A stretch of DNA of 64,000 nucleotides, taken from Rossellomorea vietnamensis (GTDB lineage Bacteria > Bacillota > Bacilli > Bacillales > Bacillaceae_B). Below, in pieces: positions 44,604-58,050 of the stretch; position 1 is the stretch's first letter; each line of letters opens with the position of its first letter. The stretch is taken from the NCBI RefSeq assembly GCF_025398035.1, contig NZ_CP104558.1, forward strand, positions 868,001 through 932,000, read 5' to 3'. The notes under the pieces are model-generated. The model saw only the letters and a program-made list of their open reading frames with translations, had not been told where the DNA came from and ran no database searches. A program made the translations under genes and the position numbers.

Positions 44604-46774
44604 TTACGTGTAATTTCCTCCATGATGAAGGCTTCGATGACGTCGCCTTCCTTCACATCATTGAAGTTCTTGATTGTAATTCCACATTCGTAACCTCTGG
44701 CTACGTCTTTTGCATCATCCTTAAAGCGCTTAAGGGCATCGAGTTCCCCTTCAAAGATAACGATTCCGTCACGAATCAGACGAACTCCACTATCGCGAGA
44801 AATCTTACCTTCTGTTACATAGCTTCCCGCAATCGTACCGACTTTAGACACTTTAAATGTTTGACGCACTTCCGCCTGACCGATGATCTTCTCTTCAAAC
44901 TCAGGGTCAAGCATCCCTTGCATGGCTGCTTCGATCTCTTCCATTACCTTATAGATAATGCGGTGCAATCGAATTTCTACACCCTCTGCTTCGGCAGTAC
45001 GCTTGGCATTGACGTCAGGTCGCACATTAAATCCGATTACAATGGCATTTGAAGCGGACGCCAGTGTAATATCAGATTCATTGATCGCCCCTACGCCTGT
45101 GTGGATGATCCGGATATTAACACCTTCCACTTCAATCTTCATTAATGAAGCGGCCAGTGCCTCAACCGATCCTTGAACATCCGCTTTAAGCACAAGGTTA
45201 AGATCCTTCATTTCTCCCTGTTTCATTTGTTCGAACAGGTTCTCAAGACTTACCTTAGATTTCTCTCCACGCTGGGCTTGAAGCGCCTGTGATGCACGGG
45301 CTTCACCAACGGAACGAGCTGTTTTCTCATCCTCGAATACGACGAAGCGATCCCCTGCTTGAGGAACATCATTCAATCCCGTGATTTCTACAGGAGCAGA
45401 AGGGCCTGCTTCTTTCACACGGCGACCAAGGTCATTGACCATAGCACGGACACGCCCGAATGTATTACCTACTACAATTGGATCCCCTACTTTTAACGTT
45501 CCATTTTGAACGAGTAAAGTCGCAACCGAGCCACGGCCCTTGTCCAATTGAGCTTCAATGACTGTTCCTTGTGCAAGACGATTCGGATTTGCTTTAAGCT
45601 CTTCCACTTCACTTACAAGAACGATCATTTCAAGCAGGTTGTCGATTCCTTCACCAGATAATGCAGATAATGGAACGAAGATTGTGTCTCCACCCCATGC
45701 TTCAGGAACCAATTCGTATTCTGTCAATTCCTGCATGACACGATCCGGGTTGGCAGCTTCTTTATCCATCTTATTGACAGCAATGATGATCGGAACTTCA
45801 GCCGCTTTCGCATGGTTGATTGCTTCAACCGTTTGAGGCATCACACCGTCATCGGCAGCTACTACGATGATAGCAATGTCCGTCACTTTGGCACCGCGTG
45901 CACGCATAGTCGTGAAAGCAGCATGCCCAGGAGTATCAAGGAATGTGATTTTCTTTCCTTCCACTTCAACTTGATAAGCACCGATATGCTGGGTGATTCC
46001 GCCAGCTTCCCCTGCTGTCACTTTCGTGTTGCGGATTGAGTCGAGAAGCGTTGTTTTACCATGATCGACGTGACCCATGATGGTGACGACAGATGGACGT
46101 TCTTCTGTTTGCTCTTCTGTATCTTCAGTGAAATACACTTCAAGATCGGTCGCGTCTACCTTGATCTCTTCTTCCACTTCGACTCCGTATTCCCCTGCAA
46201 TCAATTCAATCGAATCTTTATCCAATTCCTGATTGATGGTTGCCATGACACCAAGCATGAATAGTTTTTTGATGATTTCAGATGGTTCTTTGTGAAGCTT
46301 TTTGGCAAGTTCTGAAACCGTCAGTGATTCTGAGAATGTGATCTTTGATGGAAGCTCTTTTTTCTTCGCAGGCGTTTGCTGTTGAGGAGCCTGTTTGAAA
46401 TTTTTGTTTTGCTTATTTTGTTTGTTATTTCTGTTTTTGTTGTTGTTATTATTATTATTGAAGACCTTCTTCTCCTTTGATTGGTTCTGTTGATCGTGTT
46501 TTTTTCCTTCACGACTTTTCGGTGCTGTCTTTACTTTTTCCTTGTTCGGAGCTTCGTCTGACTTGGATGCACTTGAATTAGATTCTTTCGTGGCTTTATT
46601 CCCCTGCCCTTTTGAATCCCCTTTGTACATTGCATCTAATTTTGTTACTGCGTCATCTTCTATAGTTGCCATATGGTTTGATACCTCAATATTCAGTTGC
46701 TTTAATTTTTCGATCACATCTTTACTTGAAACATTGTATTTCTTTGCATATTCATATACACGCATCTTGCTCAT
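44600..46774 (-). CDS. infB: Translation initiation factor IF-2
   Basis: GTPase placing fMet-tRNA on the 30S subunit (724 aa). An N-terminal helix-turn region ([20 protein letters not shown]) is followed by a low-complexity linker with a run of seven Asn at 106-112 and Asn/Lys/Gln-rich sequence to about 135. Then come the G domain with GHVDHGKT at 234-241, and domains II, III (C1) and IV (C2). GGGGGTGAACAT sets the ATG. Internal starts giving shorter IF-2 forms are known in the family; I did not assign one. Confidence 0.98.
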   Translation of the reverse strand: MSKMRVYEYAKKYNVSSKDVIEKLKQLNIEVSNHMATIEDDAVTKLDAMYKGDSKGQGNKATKESNSSASKSDEAPNKEKVKTAPKSREGKKHDQQNQSKEKKVFNNNNNNNKNRNNKQNKQNKNFKQAPQQQTPAKKKELPSKITFSESLTVSELAKKLHKEPSEIIKKLFMLGVMATINQELDKDSIELIAGEYGVEVEEEIKVDATDLEVYFTEDTEEQTEERPSVVTIMGHVDHGKTTLLDSIRNTKVTAGEAGGITQHIGAYQVEVEGKKITFLDTPGHAAFTTMRARGAKVTDIAIIVVAADDGVMPQTVEAINHAKAAEVPIIIAVNKMDKEAANPDRVMQELTEYELVPEAWGGDTIFVPLSALSGEGIDNLLEMIVLVSEVEELKANPNRLAQGTVIEAQLDKGRGSVATLLVQNGTLKVGDPIVVGNTFGRVRAMVNDLGRRVKEAGPSAPVEITGLNDVPQAGDRFVVFEDEKTARSVGEARASQALQAQRGEKSKVSLENLFEQMKQGEMKDLNLVLKADVQGSVEALAASLMKIEVEGVNIRIIHTGVGAINESDITLASASNAIVIGFNVRPDVNAKRTAEAEGVEIRLHRIIYKVMEEIEAAMQGMLDPEFEEKIIGQAEVRQTFKVSKVGTIAGSYVTEGKISRDSGVRLIRDGIVIFEGELDALKRFKDDAKDVARGYECGITIKNFNDVKEGDVIEAFIMEEITRK

Positions 46775-46794
46775 ATGTTCACCCCCACTGAGAT

Positions 46795-47097
46795 TCAATC
46801 GAGCAGTTCGGATAATTTTTTGGCAAAGCCGGCATCCATTACCGCGACGACCACCCTTGCCTCTTTTCCAATGGCTTGACCTAAGTCATGCCTGTTTTCC
46901 ACTAAGCATACCGGGACATGATACGATTTACATTTGTCCGTGATTTTCTTGTTTGTATTAGCAGAAGCATCTTTGGAAAGAATGACAAGTTTCGCTCGTC
47001 CACTACGAACTTCTTTAATAACAAGCTCTTCACCTGAAATAATCTTACGTGCCCGATTCGCCAATCCTAAAAGTGACATCCAACGATTCTGATTCAT
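46795..47097 (-). CDS. rplGA: L7Ae-family ribosomal protein YlxQ
   Basis: Kink-turn RNA-binding protein (100 aa) of the L7Ae/L30e family. In B. subtilis the paralogues YbxF and YlxQ bind K-turn RNA. The family pattern [14 protein letters not shown]...VILSKDAS is visible. It lies between rnpM and infB with 20 nt to infB. Confidence 0.93.
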   Translation of the reverse strand: MNQNRWMSLLGLANRARKIISGEELVIKEVRSGRAKLVILSKDASANTNKKITDKCKSYHVPVCLVENRHDLGQAIGKEARVVVAVMDAGFAKKLSELLD

Positions 47098-47107
47098 ACG
47101 CTAAACG

Positions 47108-47377
47108 TTACTCCTTCTCTACAAGGCTAATCAATTCATCGTAAAGAGATTCATCTATTTTCGCTTGTAATTGATTGGCTAAAGTATTTTTCTTTTTAGC
47201 TAATAAAATGACGTCTTTATCCTTCGAGAGATAGGCTCCACGTCCTGATTTCTTACCGGTAGGATCGATGGAAACCTCCCCTTCTTTAGACCTGACAATC
47301 CGTATCATTTCTTTTTTCGGCTTCATTTCACCCGTTGCCACACATTTGCGCAAGGGGATCTTCTTATTTACACCCAT
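47108..47377 (-). CDS. rnpM: RNase P modulator RnpM (YlxR)
   Basis: Small nucleic-acid-binding protein (89 aa, DUF448/YlxR). It is reported to bind the RNA subunit of RNase P and modulate its activity in B. subtilis. The RKCVATGEMKPK motif is at about 9-20 and GRGAYLS near 48. Three starts compete within nine bases (GTG, ATG, ATG); the last (MGVNKK) gives the best spacing to AAGAGGTG. Confidence 0.93.
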   Translation of the reverse strand: MGVNKKIPLRKCVATGEMKPKKEMIRIVRSKEGEVSIDPTGKKSGRGAYLSKDKDVILLAKKKNTLANQLQAKIDESLYDELISLVEKE

Positions 47378-47389
47378 CATGCCCACCTC

Positions 47390-48523
47390 TTAATCTTGAT
47401 TTTCGAAATCAATATTTAAAGGCTCGTTGTCATACTCGTCCTCTTCATCCTGAGGCAAAAATGCCTCTTCACGAGGATATAATCCTAATTCGCGTGCATC
47501 TGTTTCGCTCTTGATATCAATCTTCCAGTTTGTCAATTTAGCTGCAAGACGAGCGTTTTGACCACGTTTACCGATTGCAAGTGACAGTTGATAGTCAGGA
47601 ACCACGACTCTGGTTGCCTTATCTTCTTCATTCACCTGTACATCCAGTACTTTAGAAGGACTTAAAGCATTGGCTACGAATGTCACGGGATCTTCCGACC
47701 ACTGGACGATATCGATCTTTTCACCTTTTAGTTCGTTCACGATCGCCTGTACACGGGCACCTTTGGTACCCACACACGCACCTACTGGATCCACTTCAGG
47801 GTTTTCTGCGTGAACCGAAATTTTGGAACGGTCCCCGGCTTCGCGTGCAACCGATTTGATTTCTACCGTTCCGTCAAATATTTCAGGAACCTCGATTTCA
47901 AATAGTCGCTTCAATAAGCCCGGGTGTGTTCGTGAAACAAAGATTTGAGGACCTTTTGTCGTCTTTTCGACCTTTGTGATGAACACCTTGATCCGGTCAT
48001 GAGGTTTGTATGTTTCGTTAGGCATTTGCTCACTCACCGGCAGGAGGGCTTCAATCTTCCCTAAGGCCACATAGATGAATCGATTATCCTGACGTTGAAC
48101 GATACCAGTCATGATGTCTTCTTCCCGGTCCACAAATTCGGAATAGATAATTCCTCTCTCTGCTTCCCTCACTCGCTGGGTCACAACCTGTTTAGCCGTC
48201 TGAGCGGCAATGCGTCCGAAATCCTTAGGAGTCACTTCAAGTTCAACAACGTCTCCCACTTCGTAGCTTGGGTTGATTTCACCGGCATCTTCGACGGAGA
48301 TCTCAAGACGGGAATCGAACACTTCATCCACGACTTCCTTACGGGCGAAGACTCTCATCGTCCCCGTATCAAGGTTAAGGTCTACACGGACATTTTGTGC
48401 CTGGTTGAAATTTCGTTTATAAGCTGACACAAGTGCCGCTTCAATGGCTTCAATGATGACATCTCTTGCAATGCCTTTTTCTTTCTCTAAAACAGTTAGA
48501 GCATCTAATAACTGAGTGCTCAT
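47390..48523 (-). CDS. nusA: Transcription termination/antitermination factor NusA
   Basis: RNA polymerase-bound pausing and termination factor (377 aa). An N-terminal polymerase-binding domain (1-125) is followed by S1 (GIVQRQDNRFIYVALG near 141), then KH1 and KH2 (GACVGTKGARVQAI near 248; AIGKRGQNARLA near 314). It ends in an acidic tail and, as in Firmicutes, lacks the proteobacterial C-terminal repeats. Confidence 0.98.
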   Translation of the reverse strand: MSTQLLDALTVLEKEKGIARDVIIEAIEAALVSAYKRNFNQAQNVRVDLNLDTGTMRVFARKEVVDEVFDSRLEISVEDAGEINPSYEVGDVVELEVTPKDFGRIAAQTAKQVVTQRVREAERGIIYSEFVDREEDIMTGIVQRQDNRFIYVALGKIEALLPVSEQMPNETYKPHDRIKVFITKVEKTTKGPQIFVSRTHPGLLKRLFEIEVPEIFDGTVEIKSVAREAGDRSKISVHAENPEVDPVGACVGTKGARVQAIVNELKGEKIDIVQWSEDPVTFVANALSPSKVLDVQVNEEDKATRVVVPDYQLSLAIGKRGQNARLAAKLTNWKIDIKSETDARELGLYPREEAFLPQDEEDEYDNEPLNIDFENQD

Positions 48524-48558
48524 GGTGGTTTCATCCCCCTTTATAGTGCGGTTAGTTC

Positions 48559-49029
48559 CTATGAAAATGTAACAGCCAGTCGTGCGATGGCTATCTTATC
48601 TGTTGGAATTTCAACCTTCTTCTTTCGAGTCTTAATGGTTACTTCTAATGATAATTGGTCTGAAGTATAGGAAAGAAGTGTTCCTTCGAATGCTTTTTCG
48701 CCGTTCAATGGCTCATATGTTTTCACATAAACATTTTTGCCGATGGCTTTTTCGAAGTCCTTGTCTTTCTTTAAAGGACGTTCAGCACCCGGTGAAGAAA
48801 CTTCTAAAAAGTAATTATGAGGAATTGGGTCAATTTCATCTAACTTTTCACTAAGTCTTTCACTTACTATTCCGCATTCTTCAATGTCAACACCGGAATC
48901 CTTGTCGATGAATATGCGAAGAAACCAATTGGATCCTTCTTTAACATATTCCATATCAATGAGTTCCAAAGACATGTCGTCTAAGATTGGTGTAACAATT
49001 TCTTCTACTAGTGTTGTTATTTTGCTCAT
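48559..49029 (-). CDS. rimP: Ribosome maturation factor RimP
   Basis: Early 30S assembly factor (156 aa). An N-terminal alpha-beta domain contains [17 protein letters not shown], and [17 protein letters not shown] near residues 82-98 is the family signature; a C-terminal SH3-like domain follows. The ATG of [10 protein letters not shown] follows CCAGGAGGTAAGT; the frame extends 12 codons upstream spuriously. First gene of the nusA-infB operon. Confidence 0.97.
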   Translation of the reverse strand: MSKITTLVEEIVTPILDDMSLELIDMEYVKEGSNWFLRIFIDKDSGVDIEECGIVSERLSEKLDEIDPIPHNYFLEVSSPGAERPLKKDKDFEKAIGKNVYVKTYEPLNGEKAFEGTLLSYTSDQLSLEVTIKTRKKKVEIPTDKIAIARLAVTFS

Positions 49030-49066
49030 ACTTACCTCCTGGTCTATATGAAAATCGTGCACCAAG

Positions 49067-49095
49067 ACTAGAAATGATAGTTCAAAAAATGTCCA
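49067..49095 (-). promoter_or_regulatory. Promoter of rimP-nusA-infB operon
   Basis: Minus-strand TGGACA (49090-49095), a 17-nt spacer and TCTAGT (49067-49072), placed between the polC terminator and the rimP ribosome binding site. Confidence 0.45.
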
Positions 49096-49100
49096 TGTAA

Positions 49101-49131
49101 TAACGAAAGAGTGGGGTGCGACCCCACTCTT
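49101..49131 (-). terminator. Terminator after polC
   Basis: A perfect AAGAGTGGGGT/ACCCCACTCTT stem with a 3-nt loop, followed by TTCGTTATTAC on the minus strand. Confidence 0.85.
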
Positions 49132-49216
49132 CTACCTTTAGAGCTATCTTTAGTATTTCCAATAAAAATATACCATAATCAACATGTTTATGCAAACAAT
49201 TCCCATGATATCAGTC

Positions 49217-52200
49217 TTAGAACAGAGATAATTGGTTCTTATCCGGCAATGCTTCCAGGCATCCGTGATTATCCAGATACTCGATAATGGTCTTGGACAC
49301 GCGGCCCCTTTGCTGAAGATCTTCTTTAGATAGAAATTCCCCATCCTGTCTTGCGTTCACAATATTGATGGCAGCATTGGTTCCAAGTCCGGGTATGGAG
49401 TTGAACGGCGGGATCAAAGTATCTCCATCGATCACAAATTCAGCAGCCGCTGAACGGTACAGATCAACTTTCTGGAATTTATAGCCCCGTTCGCACATTT
49501 CCAGTGCCAACTCCAGAACCGTTAACGTATTCTTTTCTTTCGGTGATGCATCCAGGCCTTTACTATTGATGTCCTCGATCTTGGCTCTTACAGCCTGTGA
49601 TCCTCTTACCATCGCTTCAATATCAAAATCTTCCGCACGAACGGTAAAATAAGCGGCATAGTAAAGCAGTGCATGGTGTACCTTAAAGTATGCAATACGA
49701 ACAGCCATTAATACATATGCGGCAGCATGGGCTTTCGGAAACATATACTTGATCTTCAGGCAGGAATCGATATACCAATCCGGTACCCCGTTCTTCTTCA
49801 TCTCTTCTACCCATTCATCCTGCAGACCTTTTCCTTTACGCACAAATTCCATGATCTTAAAGGCAAGTGAAGGTTCAAGTCCCTGATAGATCAGGTAAAC
49901 CATGATATCGTCACGACACCCGATCACTTCGCTCAGATTACAGATGTTGTTATGGATGAGCTCTTGTGCATTCCCCAGCCATACATCTGTACCGTGGGAA
50001 AGGCCTGAAATCTGGACCAGCTCGGAGAACGTTGTCGGCTTTGTATCTTCAAGCATCTGTCGGACGAATCTCGTACCGAATTCAGGGATTCCGAGTGTCC
50101 CGGTCTTACACATGATTTGATCTTCCGTCACACCCAGGGATTCTGTACCGCTGAAGATCTTCATCACTTCAGGATCATCGGTAGGGATCGTCTTCGGATC
50201 GATCCCGGATAAATCTTGAAGCATACGGATGACAGTAGGGTCATCGTGTCCAAGGATATCCAGCTTCAGTAGATTGTCATGGATGGAATGGAAATCAAAA
50301 TGCGTCGTTTTCCATTCGGAATTCGAATCATCCGCAGGAAATTGGATAGGTGAGAAATCAAAGATATCCATATAATCAGGTACAACGATGATTCCTCCAG
50401 GATGCTGCCCGGTTGTTCTCTTGACACCGGTGCATCCACTTACCAAACGGTCAATTTCCGCTCCACGGATCTGAAGCTGATGATCATTCGCGTATCCTTT
50501 TACATACCCGTAGGCAGTCTTTTCCGCCACTGTACCGATTGTACCTGCACGATATACATTGTCTTCCCCGAAAAGAACCTTTGTATAGTTATGGGCGTTC
50601 GGCTGATACTCCCCTGAGAAGTTCAAATCGATATCCGGAACCTTGTCTCCTTTGAACCCGAGGAAGGTTTCAAACGGTATATCATGACCGTCTTTCTTAT
50701 AAGGAACCCCGCAATCCGGACAGTCCTTATTCGGCAGGTCGAAGCCCGATCCGACTGACCCATCATCAAAGAACTCAGAATTCTTGCAGGACGGACAGAC
50801 GTAATGAGGTGGCAGTGGATTTACTTCGGTGATCTCTGTCATGGTCGCTACGAAAGAAGATCCGACCGATCCACGTGAACCAACGAGATAACCATCGTCC
50901 AACGATTTCTTAACCAGCTTATGAGAGATCAGATAAATGACGGCGAAACCGTGTCCGATGATACTTTTTAACTCTTTTTCGATCCTGGCTTCGACAATTT
51001 CCGGGAGATTTTCTCCATAGATGCTTTTCGCCATGGCATAACTCATCCGGCGCATTTCCTCGTCGGCACCTTCGATTTTCGGTGTATAGAGATCGTCCCT
51101 GATCGGCTTAATGACATCTACCATATCAGCAATCTTATTCGAATTATCCACTACGATCTCTTTTGCCGTTTCTTTCCCAAGGAAAGAGAAAGCATCGAGC
51201 ATTTCATTCGTTGTTCTAAAATGGACGTCAGGAAGTTCATGACGATTCAATGGATTGGCTCCACCTTGTGACCCCACGAGGATCTTCCGGTATATTTTAT
51301 CCGTTTCATTTAAATAATGAACGTTACCAGTTGCCACGACAGGCTTATCCAGTTTCCTTCCCAGCTCAACGATGTTTTGGATGATATCTTCCAGGTTTTT
51401 CTGACTTTGCACGAGATCCAATTCAATCAAATGCTGGTACACTTCTTTAGGATGAACTTCCAGATAATCGTAGAAATGGGCCTTTTCCTCTACCTCTTCT
51501 TTCCCTTTCTGCATCATCCCTTCGAATACTTCTCCTTTATCACAACCTGAACCTACGAGGATTCCCGTACGGTACTTTTGCAGTTGGGAACGCGGAATGC
51601 GCGGTACCCGGAAGAAATAATTCATATGAGAAATGGAAACAAGTTTATAAAGATTTTTCAGTCCTTCTTCCGTCTGGGCAATCAATGTACAGTGATACGG
51701 CCTTGATCGTTTATACGCATCACCTTTCCCCATATAATCATTGAATTGATTATGGTTCGTGATCCCTTTTTCGACTGCATCTTTCAACATCTTCAAAAGG
51801 AGATACCCCGTTGTTTCTGCATCATAGATGGCGCGGTGATGCTGGGTCAGTTCGATATCGAATTTCTTCGCCAGTGTATTCAGACGGTGATTCTTAAATT
51901 GCGGATAAAGCAGTCTTGCAAGCTCCAATGTATCAATTACGGGGTTGGAAGCTTTCTCGATACCGGCTTTTTGATACCCGGCATTCAAGAATCCCATATC
52001 AAAGGATGCATTATGGGCGACCAGGATATCATCCCCCACCCATTTATGATATTTGAGAAGGACATCATTGATCTCGGGAGCAGTCTGTACCATGTCATCC
52101 GTAATGCCCGTCAATTCAATCGTCGTGGCAGATAACGGATGGTGAGGGTTCGCAAATGACTCGAATTTATCAATGACCTCTCCATCTTTAATTTTCACCG

Positions 52201-53536
52201 CGGCGAGTTCAATGATGGTGTCGTATACTGCAGAAAGCCCCGTCGTTTCCACGTCAAATACAATATAGGTGCTGTCTTCGAGGGGAAGGTCGCGATCATT
52301 GTAGGCTATCGGCACCCCATCATCGACAAGATTGGCTTCCACACCATATAACAGTTTAATATCGTTTTTCTTACTTGCGTTATACGCTTCCGGGAAGGAT
52401 TGTGCAACAGCATGATCTGTTATCGCAACCGCTTTATGGCCCCATTTTTTCGCTTGGGATACAAGGCTTGCAACAGAAGAGACGGCATCCATTTGGCTCA
52501 TTGGAGTATGCATGTGCAGCTCTACTCTTTTTTCATCTGCCGGGGCAGTATCAAGTCTCAGTACCGGCTTGATTTCATTTACATCATTGGCAATCATCAC
52601 GAGGTCCCGAACAAAGGTATCGTTTTGTATGCTTCCGCGGCAGCGGACCCACATACCTTTTTTCATGTTGTTCATGACTGCTGCGTCCTCTTTATCCCTG
52701 GAGAACATTTTGACCAGTATCGAGCTTGAGTAATCGGTCACCTTGAATGTAAGCAGGGTGCGTCCGCTTCTGAGTTCTCTTGTTTCACAGTCAAACACAT
52801 ACCCTTCAATGGCGATACGGCGCTCTTCGTCATAAATTTCTTCGATTTTTCGGAAGTCAGCATCGTCCTTGATCGTAAGCCCAAGCATGAATGGCCCACT
52901 CGGTGCATCACTTGGACCCTCTTTTTCTGCTTTTTCCATTTCAATAAGTGCCTGTTTTGCTCGTTCCTGATCCTCTTTGAGCTTTTCTTCCAAAAACTTC
53001 TCATATTCATTACTTTGTTCTTCCACTTGACTTACCTCGGCATCGAGAACAAATCTGGGAAACCCGAAATTTTCGAAAGTGGAGGTGATGATATCTCCGT
53101 ATTTTCTTTTTAGCTGTGTCGCTTCTGTGTCATTTGAAGCCTGAACAATGATTTTGTTTCCATTGATCTTCGGCTTTTGGGTATTTAATAATTTTAGTAA
53201 GGGTGGTGATATCCCTTGAATTTCTTTTACACAGTCCTGCCAATAATCTAAAATATGCTGATCCGTCACATTGGGATTCAACACTTTGATTGAATAGCTT
53301 ACATTGGCAATGTGTTTAAAGGATGTTTGCAGTGCAATGGAAAATTTACTCCACACGTTACAAGGGATGATTTCTTCAAACGTGAAGTAAAAATGCCATT
53401 TCTTTTCCTTGCGGTACACTGCCAATTTCTCAATTTCCGCATGTCTGAAGTACTGCACAAAGGCATCCTCTGTTAAGCCTAACTGTTGCAGCAGCAATTG
53501 AAACCTTTCCCTTTTGCCCAGGGGCTTTTCTTCCAT
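49217..53536 (-). CDS. polC: DNA polymerase III PolC-type alpha subunit
   Basis: Essential replicative DNA polymerase of low-GC Gram-positives (1439 aa). In order: N-terminal domains, OB fold (about 235-325), PHP domain ([16 protein letters not shown] near 340), inserted 3'-5' exonuclease (FDVETTGL near 425), and the polymerase core. A four-Cys zinc site (CPSCKN...CPDCG) lies near 940-970 inside the palm/thumb part. The ATG of MEEKPLGKR is preceded by GGGGGAAAGG. Normal length. It lies between proS and rimP with terminators on both sides. Confidence 0.98.
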   Translation of the reverse strand: MEEKPLGKRERFQLLLQQLGLTEDAFVQYFRHAEIEKLAVYRKEKKWHFYFTFEEIIPCNVWSKFSIALQTSFKHIANVSYSIKVLNPNVTDQHILDYWQDCVKEIQGISPPLLKLLNTQKPKINGNKIIVQASNDTEATQLKRKYGDIITSTFENFGFPRFVLDAEVSQVEEQSNEYEKFLEEKLKEDQERAKQALIEMEKAEKEGPSDAPSGPFMLGLTIKDDADFRKIEEIYDEERRIAIEGYVFDCETRELRSGRTLLTFKVTDYSSSILVKMFSRDKEDAAVMNNMKKGMWVRCRGSIQNDTFVRDLVMIANDVNEIKPVLRLDTAPADEKRVELHMHTPMSQMDAVSSVASLVSQAKKWGHKAVAITDHAVAQSFPEAYNASKKNDIKLLYGVEANLVDDGVPIAYNDRDLPLEDSTYIVFDVETTGLSAVYDTIIELAAVKIKDGEVIDKFESFANPHHPLSATTIELTGITDDMVQTAPEINDVLLKYHKWVGDDILVAHNASFDMGFLNAGYQKAGIEKASNPVIDTLELARLLYPQFKNHRLNTLAKKFDIELTQHHRAIYDAETTGYLLLKMLKDAVEKGITNHNQFNDYMGKGDAYKRSRPYHCTLIAQTEEGLKNLYKLVSISHMNYFFRVPRIPRSQLQKYRTGILVGSGCDKGEVFEGMMQKGKEEVEEKAHFYDYLEVHPKEVYQHLIELDLVQSQKNLEDIIQNIVELGRKLDKPVVATGNVHYLNETDKIYRKILVGSQGGANPLNRHELPDVHFRTTNEMLDAFSFLGKETAKEIVVDNSNKIADMVDVIKPIRDDLYTPKIEGADEEMRRMSYAMAKSIYGENLPEIVEARIEKELKSIIGHGFAVIYLISHKLVKKSLDDGYLVGSRGSVGSSFVATMTEITEVNPLPPHYVCPSCKNSEFFDDGSVGSGFDLPNKDCPDCGVPYKKDGHDIPFETFLGFKGDKVPDIDLNFSGEYQPNAHNYTKVLFGEDNVYRAGTIGTVAEKTAYGYVKGYANDHQLQIRGAEIDRLVSGCTGVKRTTGQHPGGIIVVPDYMDIFDFSPIQFPADDSNSEWKTTHFDFHSIHDNLLKLDILGHDDPTVIRMLQDLSGIDPKTIPTDDPEVMKIFSGTESLGVTEDQIMCKTGTLGIPEFGTRFVRQMLEDTKPTTFSELVQISGLSHGTDVWLGNAQELIHNNICNLSEVIGCRDDIMVYLIYQGLEPSLAFKIMEFVRKGKGLQDEWVEEMKKNGVPDWYIDSCLKIKYMFPKAHAAAYVLMAVRIAYFKVHHALLYYAAYFTVRAEDFDIEAMVRGSQAVRAKIEDINSKGLDASPKEKNTLTVLELALEMCERGYKFQKVDLYRSAAAEFVIDGDTLIPPFNSIPGLGTNAAINIVNARQDGEFLSKEDLQQRGRVSKTIIEYLDNHGCLEALPDKNQLSLF

Positions 53537-53582
53537 ATTCCTTTCCCCCATTTCTACTCTTGAATCAGATTGTTTACAGAAT

Positions 53583-53632
53583 AAAAAGGGCTGACAGCAA
53601 AAGGATGGCCTCCTTTAAAGTCGAGCCCTTTT
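53583..53632 (-). terminator. Terminator after proS
   Basis: AAAGGGCTCGAC pairs with GTCAGCCCTTT, with an inner AAAGGA/TCCTTT hairpin. The minus-strand tail is TTTTTATTC. Confidence 0.85.
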
Positions 53633-53636
53633 AGAT

Positions 53637-55340
<1,704 letters not shown>

Positions 55341-55410
55341 TTACTAGCACCTCATACCGTAAAATTATTTATGTAGTGTAAGAATTTCCTTCTCACTATT
55401 TTAACTTAAA

Positions 55411-55466
55411 TGAACAGGCAGTAACACCCTCATTTTTTGATCGCAAAGGGAGAAACTGCCTGTTTT
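55411..55466 (-). terminator. Hairpin terminator after rasP
   Basis: AACAGGCAGT pairs with ACTGCCTGTT around an inner CCCT/AGGG pair. The minus-strand tail TTCATTTAAG is only moderately T-rich. Confidence 0.6.
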
Positions 55467-55483
55467 GGTTCATTCGTTGAATT

Positions 55484-56740
55484 CTAAAGGAAAAATCTTT
55501 GTATGTCATTCCATGTGACGACGAGCATGAGTACCATGAGAAGGGCGAATCCGACGAAGTGGACCATCCCTTCCATTTGACGATCTACAGGTTTTCCTCT
55601 GACCGCTTCTACGGCGAAGAATAGCAGTCTGCCTCCATCAAGGGCCGGAATCGGTAGTAAATTCATGATTCCCAGATTGATGCTGAGGATCGCTGCCCAT
55701 CTCATCAGATAGTATATTCCTGATTTCGCTACGACATCTGTCGATTGATAGATTCCGACAGGTCCTGATAAGGCATCGATGGAAAATTCCCCAGACACAA
55801 GCTTTCCTAACAGGACAAAAATCATTTTGGTCCATTCATAGGTTTGCTGGGCACTGTTGGAGACGACCTTGAGTGGTGACTTCTCCACGGGGCTGTGGAC
55901 GCCTATGATGCCGATCTCTTTCCCCTCGATTTCCTGAGGTTTTGGAGTGACAGGGATTTCAGTGTTTGAGCCATCCCGGTCAACATTGAATCTCAGTTCA
56001 TCTCCCGGATGTTTCTGTATAATCGTCACGATATCATCCCAAGTGGAAATTTCTTTCCCGTCGATACTCATGACGATGTCATTCTTTTGAAGTCCGGCCT
56101 CTTTCGCTGCCCCGTCTTCAGTCAATTCCCCAAGTACCGGGTCGTTTGTTGGTACACCCTGTAATAGACCGACCAGGATAAAGATAAAGAAAGCCAAAAT
56201 GAAATTAAATAATGGTCCGGCAAAGATGGCCAAGGCCCTTTGGGGAAGGGTCTTGGAAGCGAACTGTCGATCCCATGGGGCTAGTTGCGTTTCAACACCA
56301 TCTTCAATGAATACCGCATCCCGTGAAATCGGGAAGGTTTTCAATTCTTCCTCGTCTTCCTCATATCCGCGGATATGAAGTCTATGCTCGAGGTCTGCTT
56401 CTTCCACTTCGATGACACGAATATTAGGATAGCGATCTTTATTATTCATGACAATTTTAACGATCTTTTCATGCTGATCGAGTACAAGCCCAACACGATG
56501 ACCAGCCTTGAGCTCTACCATCTCAGGATCTTCTCCCGCCATCCGTACAAAGCCCCCGAGAGGCAGTAAACGAATGGTGTAGGTTGTTTCATCCTTTTTA
56601 TAAGAAAATATTTTAGGACCAAACCCTATGGCAAATTCACGGCATAGGATCCCTGCACGTTTAGCGAAGATTAAATGCCCAAGTTCATGAAAAAATACTA
56701 AAGCCCCAAAAATAACAATAAAGGCAATCACCGTTTGCAA
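55484..56740 (-). CDS. rasP: Site-2 intramembrane zinc protease RasP
   Basis: Membrane metalloprotease (418 aa) of the RseP/S2P family that cleaves anti-sigma factors such as RsiW and membrane-embedded remnants such as FtsL. The first helix carries HELGH of the zinc site. A PDZ domain lies near 190-270 and NLLPIPALDGGRL (third ligand Asp) near 355-370. The start is probably TTG at 56740, set by AAAAGGTGG; a GTG 12 nt upstream overlaps that site. It follows dxr with 120 nt between. Confidence 0.95.
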   Translation of the reverse strand: MQTVIAFIVIFGALVFFHELGHLIFAKRAGILCREFAIGFGPKIFSYKKDETTYTIRLLPLGGFVRMAGEDPEMVELKAGHRVGLVLDQHEKIVKIVMNNKDRYPNIRVIEVEEADLEHRLHIRGYEEDEEELKTFPISRDAVFIEDGVETQLAPWDRQFASKTLPQRALAIFAGPLFNFILAFFIFILVGLLQGVPTNDPVLGELTEDGAAKEAGLQKNDIVMSIDGKEISTWDDIVTIIQKHPGDELRFNVDRDGSNTEIPVTPKPQEIEGKEIGIIGVHSPVEKSPLKVVSNSAQQTYEWTKMIFVLLGKLVSGEFSIDALSGPVGIYQSTDVVAKSGIYYLMRWAAILSINLGIMNLLPIPALDGGRLLFFAVEAVRGKPVDRQMEGMVHFVGFALLMVLMLVVTWNDIQRFFL

Positions 56741-56861
56741 ATAAAAAACCACCTTTTTTATAACCTGTTGGTAACAGATTTAAATGTTAAAGTATCCAGT
56801 AAGAAACATGTCCACTATCATTCTACGTAACAGACTGTGTAAACATGCTAAAGACCGTTGC

Positions 56862-58004
56862 CTACACCCAACCTGAAACGAGTCGACGGGTCTCGAGATC
56901 TATTTCATGTATGGTTTCAAGGTCAGGTCTATGTATAACCTGGTGGGCATTCATAGCCTTTTCGATATATGTTTCTATGTCGAGGAAGGATATTTTATTA
57001 TCCAGGAACAGCGCTACGCTTGCTTCATTTGCGGCATTCAGAACCGTCGTCATACTTCCGCCGATCCTTCCCGCTTCGTATGCAAAAGCCAGGCACCGGA
57101 AACGATCTAAATCCATTTTTTCAAAATGGAGTTTTCCTATTTCTACAAGGTCCAGCCTTTTACCGGGTCTTTGAAGCCTGTCCGGATAGGTAAGGGCGTA
57201 TTGAATGGGAACACGCATATCCGGTGTACCCAGTTGGGCCATGACAGATGAGTCATGAAATTGAATCATCGAGTGAATGATGCTTTCCCTGTGTTGCACA
57301 ACGTCTATCCGGTCATATGGGATATCGAACAACCAATGAGCTTCGATGACCTCTAACCCTTTATTCATCATGGATGCCGAGTCGATGGTAATCTTAGCCC
57401 CCATTGACCAATTTGGATGATTCAACGCTTCATGTACCGTGACACCGACCAATTCTTCCCTCGTACGATCTCTGAAACTTCCACCAGACGCCGTAATGAT
57501 TAACTTTTCTATATTCTTTTCACGCTCACCCTGAAGGGCCTGGAAGATTGCGGAATGTTCACTATCGACAGGCAGCAGGGACGTCCCTTTGGCCCTTGCC
57601 GCTTCCATAACCAGATGACCGGCTGTCACCAGGGTTTCTTTGTTGGCAATCGCAATCGTTTTACCGGCCTCAATGGCTTGAAGGGTAGGATATAATCCTA
57701 CACTCCCAAGTACCGCATTCACAAGGATATCGGCATCCTGGTGACAAGCTACCTCCACTAATCCTTCATCACCATGAAGGACTTTTACAGAAGAAGGAAA
57801 CTCCCTTGATAATGTTTCAGCATCTTCTTTACGCTGGACAGAAACGAGCCTGGGATTAAATTCAGTGATCATCTTCCTGGCTTCTTCTATATTTTTGCCG
57901 ACAGACATAGCTGTCAGTCTAAATTCTTCAGGATGTTCCCGAATGACATCCAGGGTTTGTGTCCCGATCGACCCTGTAGCACCCATTAAGCTGATTTTCT
58001 TCAA
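56862..58004 (-). CDS. dxr: 1-deoxy-D-xylulose 5-phosphate reductoisomerase
   Basis: NADPH-dependent enzyme of the MEP isoprenoid pathway (380 aa), making MEP from DXP. NADPH motif [14 protein letters not shown] is at residues 9-22. The substrate/metal region is seen in [15 protein letters not shown] near 146, and [18 protein letters not shown] [20 protein letters not shown] near 207. It supplies isoprenoid units for the adjacent uppS. It is between cdsA and rasP as usual. Confidence 0.98.
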   Translation of the reverse strand: MKKISLMGATGSIGTQTLDVIREHPEEFRLTAMSVGKNIEEARKMITEFNPRLVSVQRKEDAETLSREFPSSVKVLHGDEGLVEVACHQDADILVNAVLGSVGLYPTLQAIEAGKTIAIANKETLVTAGHLVMEAARAKGTSLLPVDSEHSAIFQALQGEREKNIEKLIITASGGSFRDRTREELVGVTVHEALNHPNWSMGAKITIDSASMMNKGLEVIEAHWLFDIPYDRIDVVQHRESIIHSMIQFHDSSVMAQLGTPDMRVPIQYALTYPDRLQRPGKRLDLVEIGKLHFEKMDLDRFRCLAFAYEAGRIGGSMTTVLNAANEASVALFLDNKISFLDIETYIEKAMNAHQVIHRPDLETIHEIDLETRRLVSGWV

Positions 58005-58050
58005 TAACTACACTCCTCCCGATTACGACCTTCCTCACCTTCATTCCACC

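Noticed and set aside
55341..55483. T-box upstream of proS
   Set aside because: No T-box motif; the only structure is the terminator-like hairpin following rasP.
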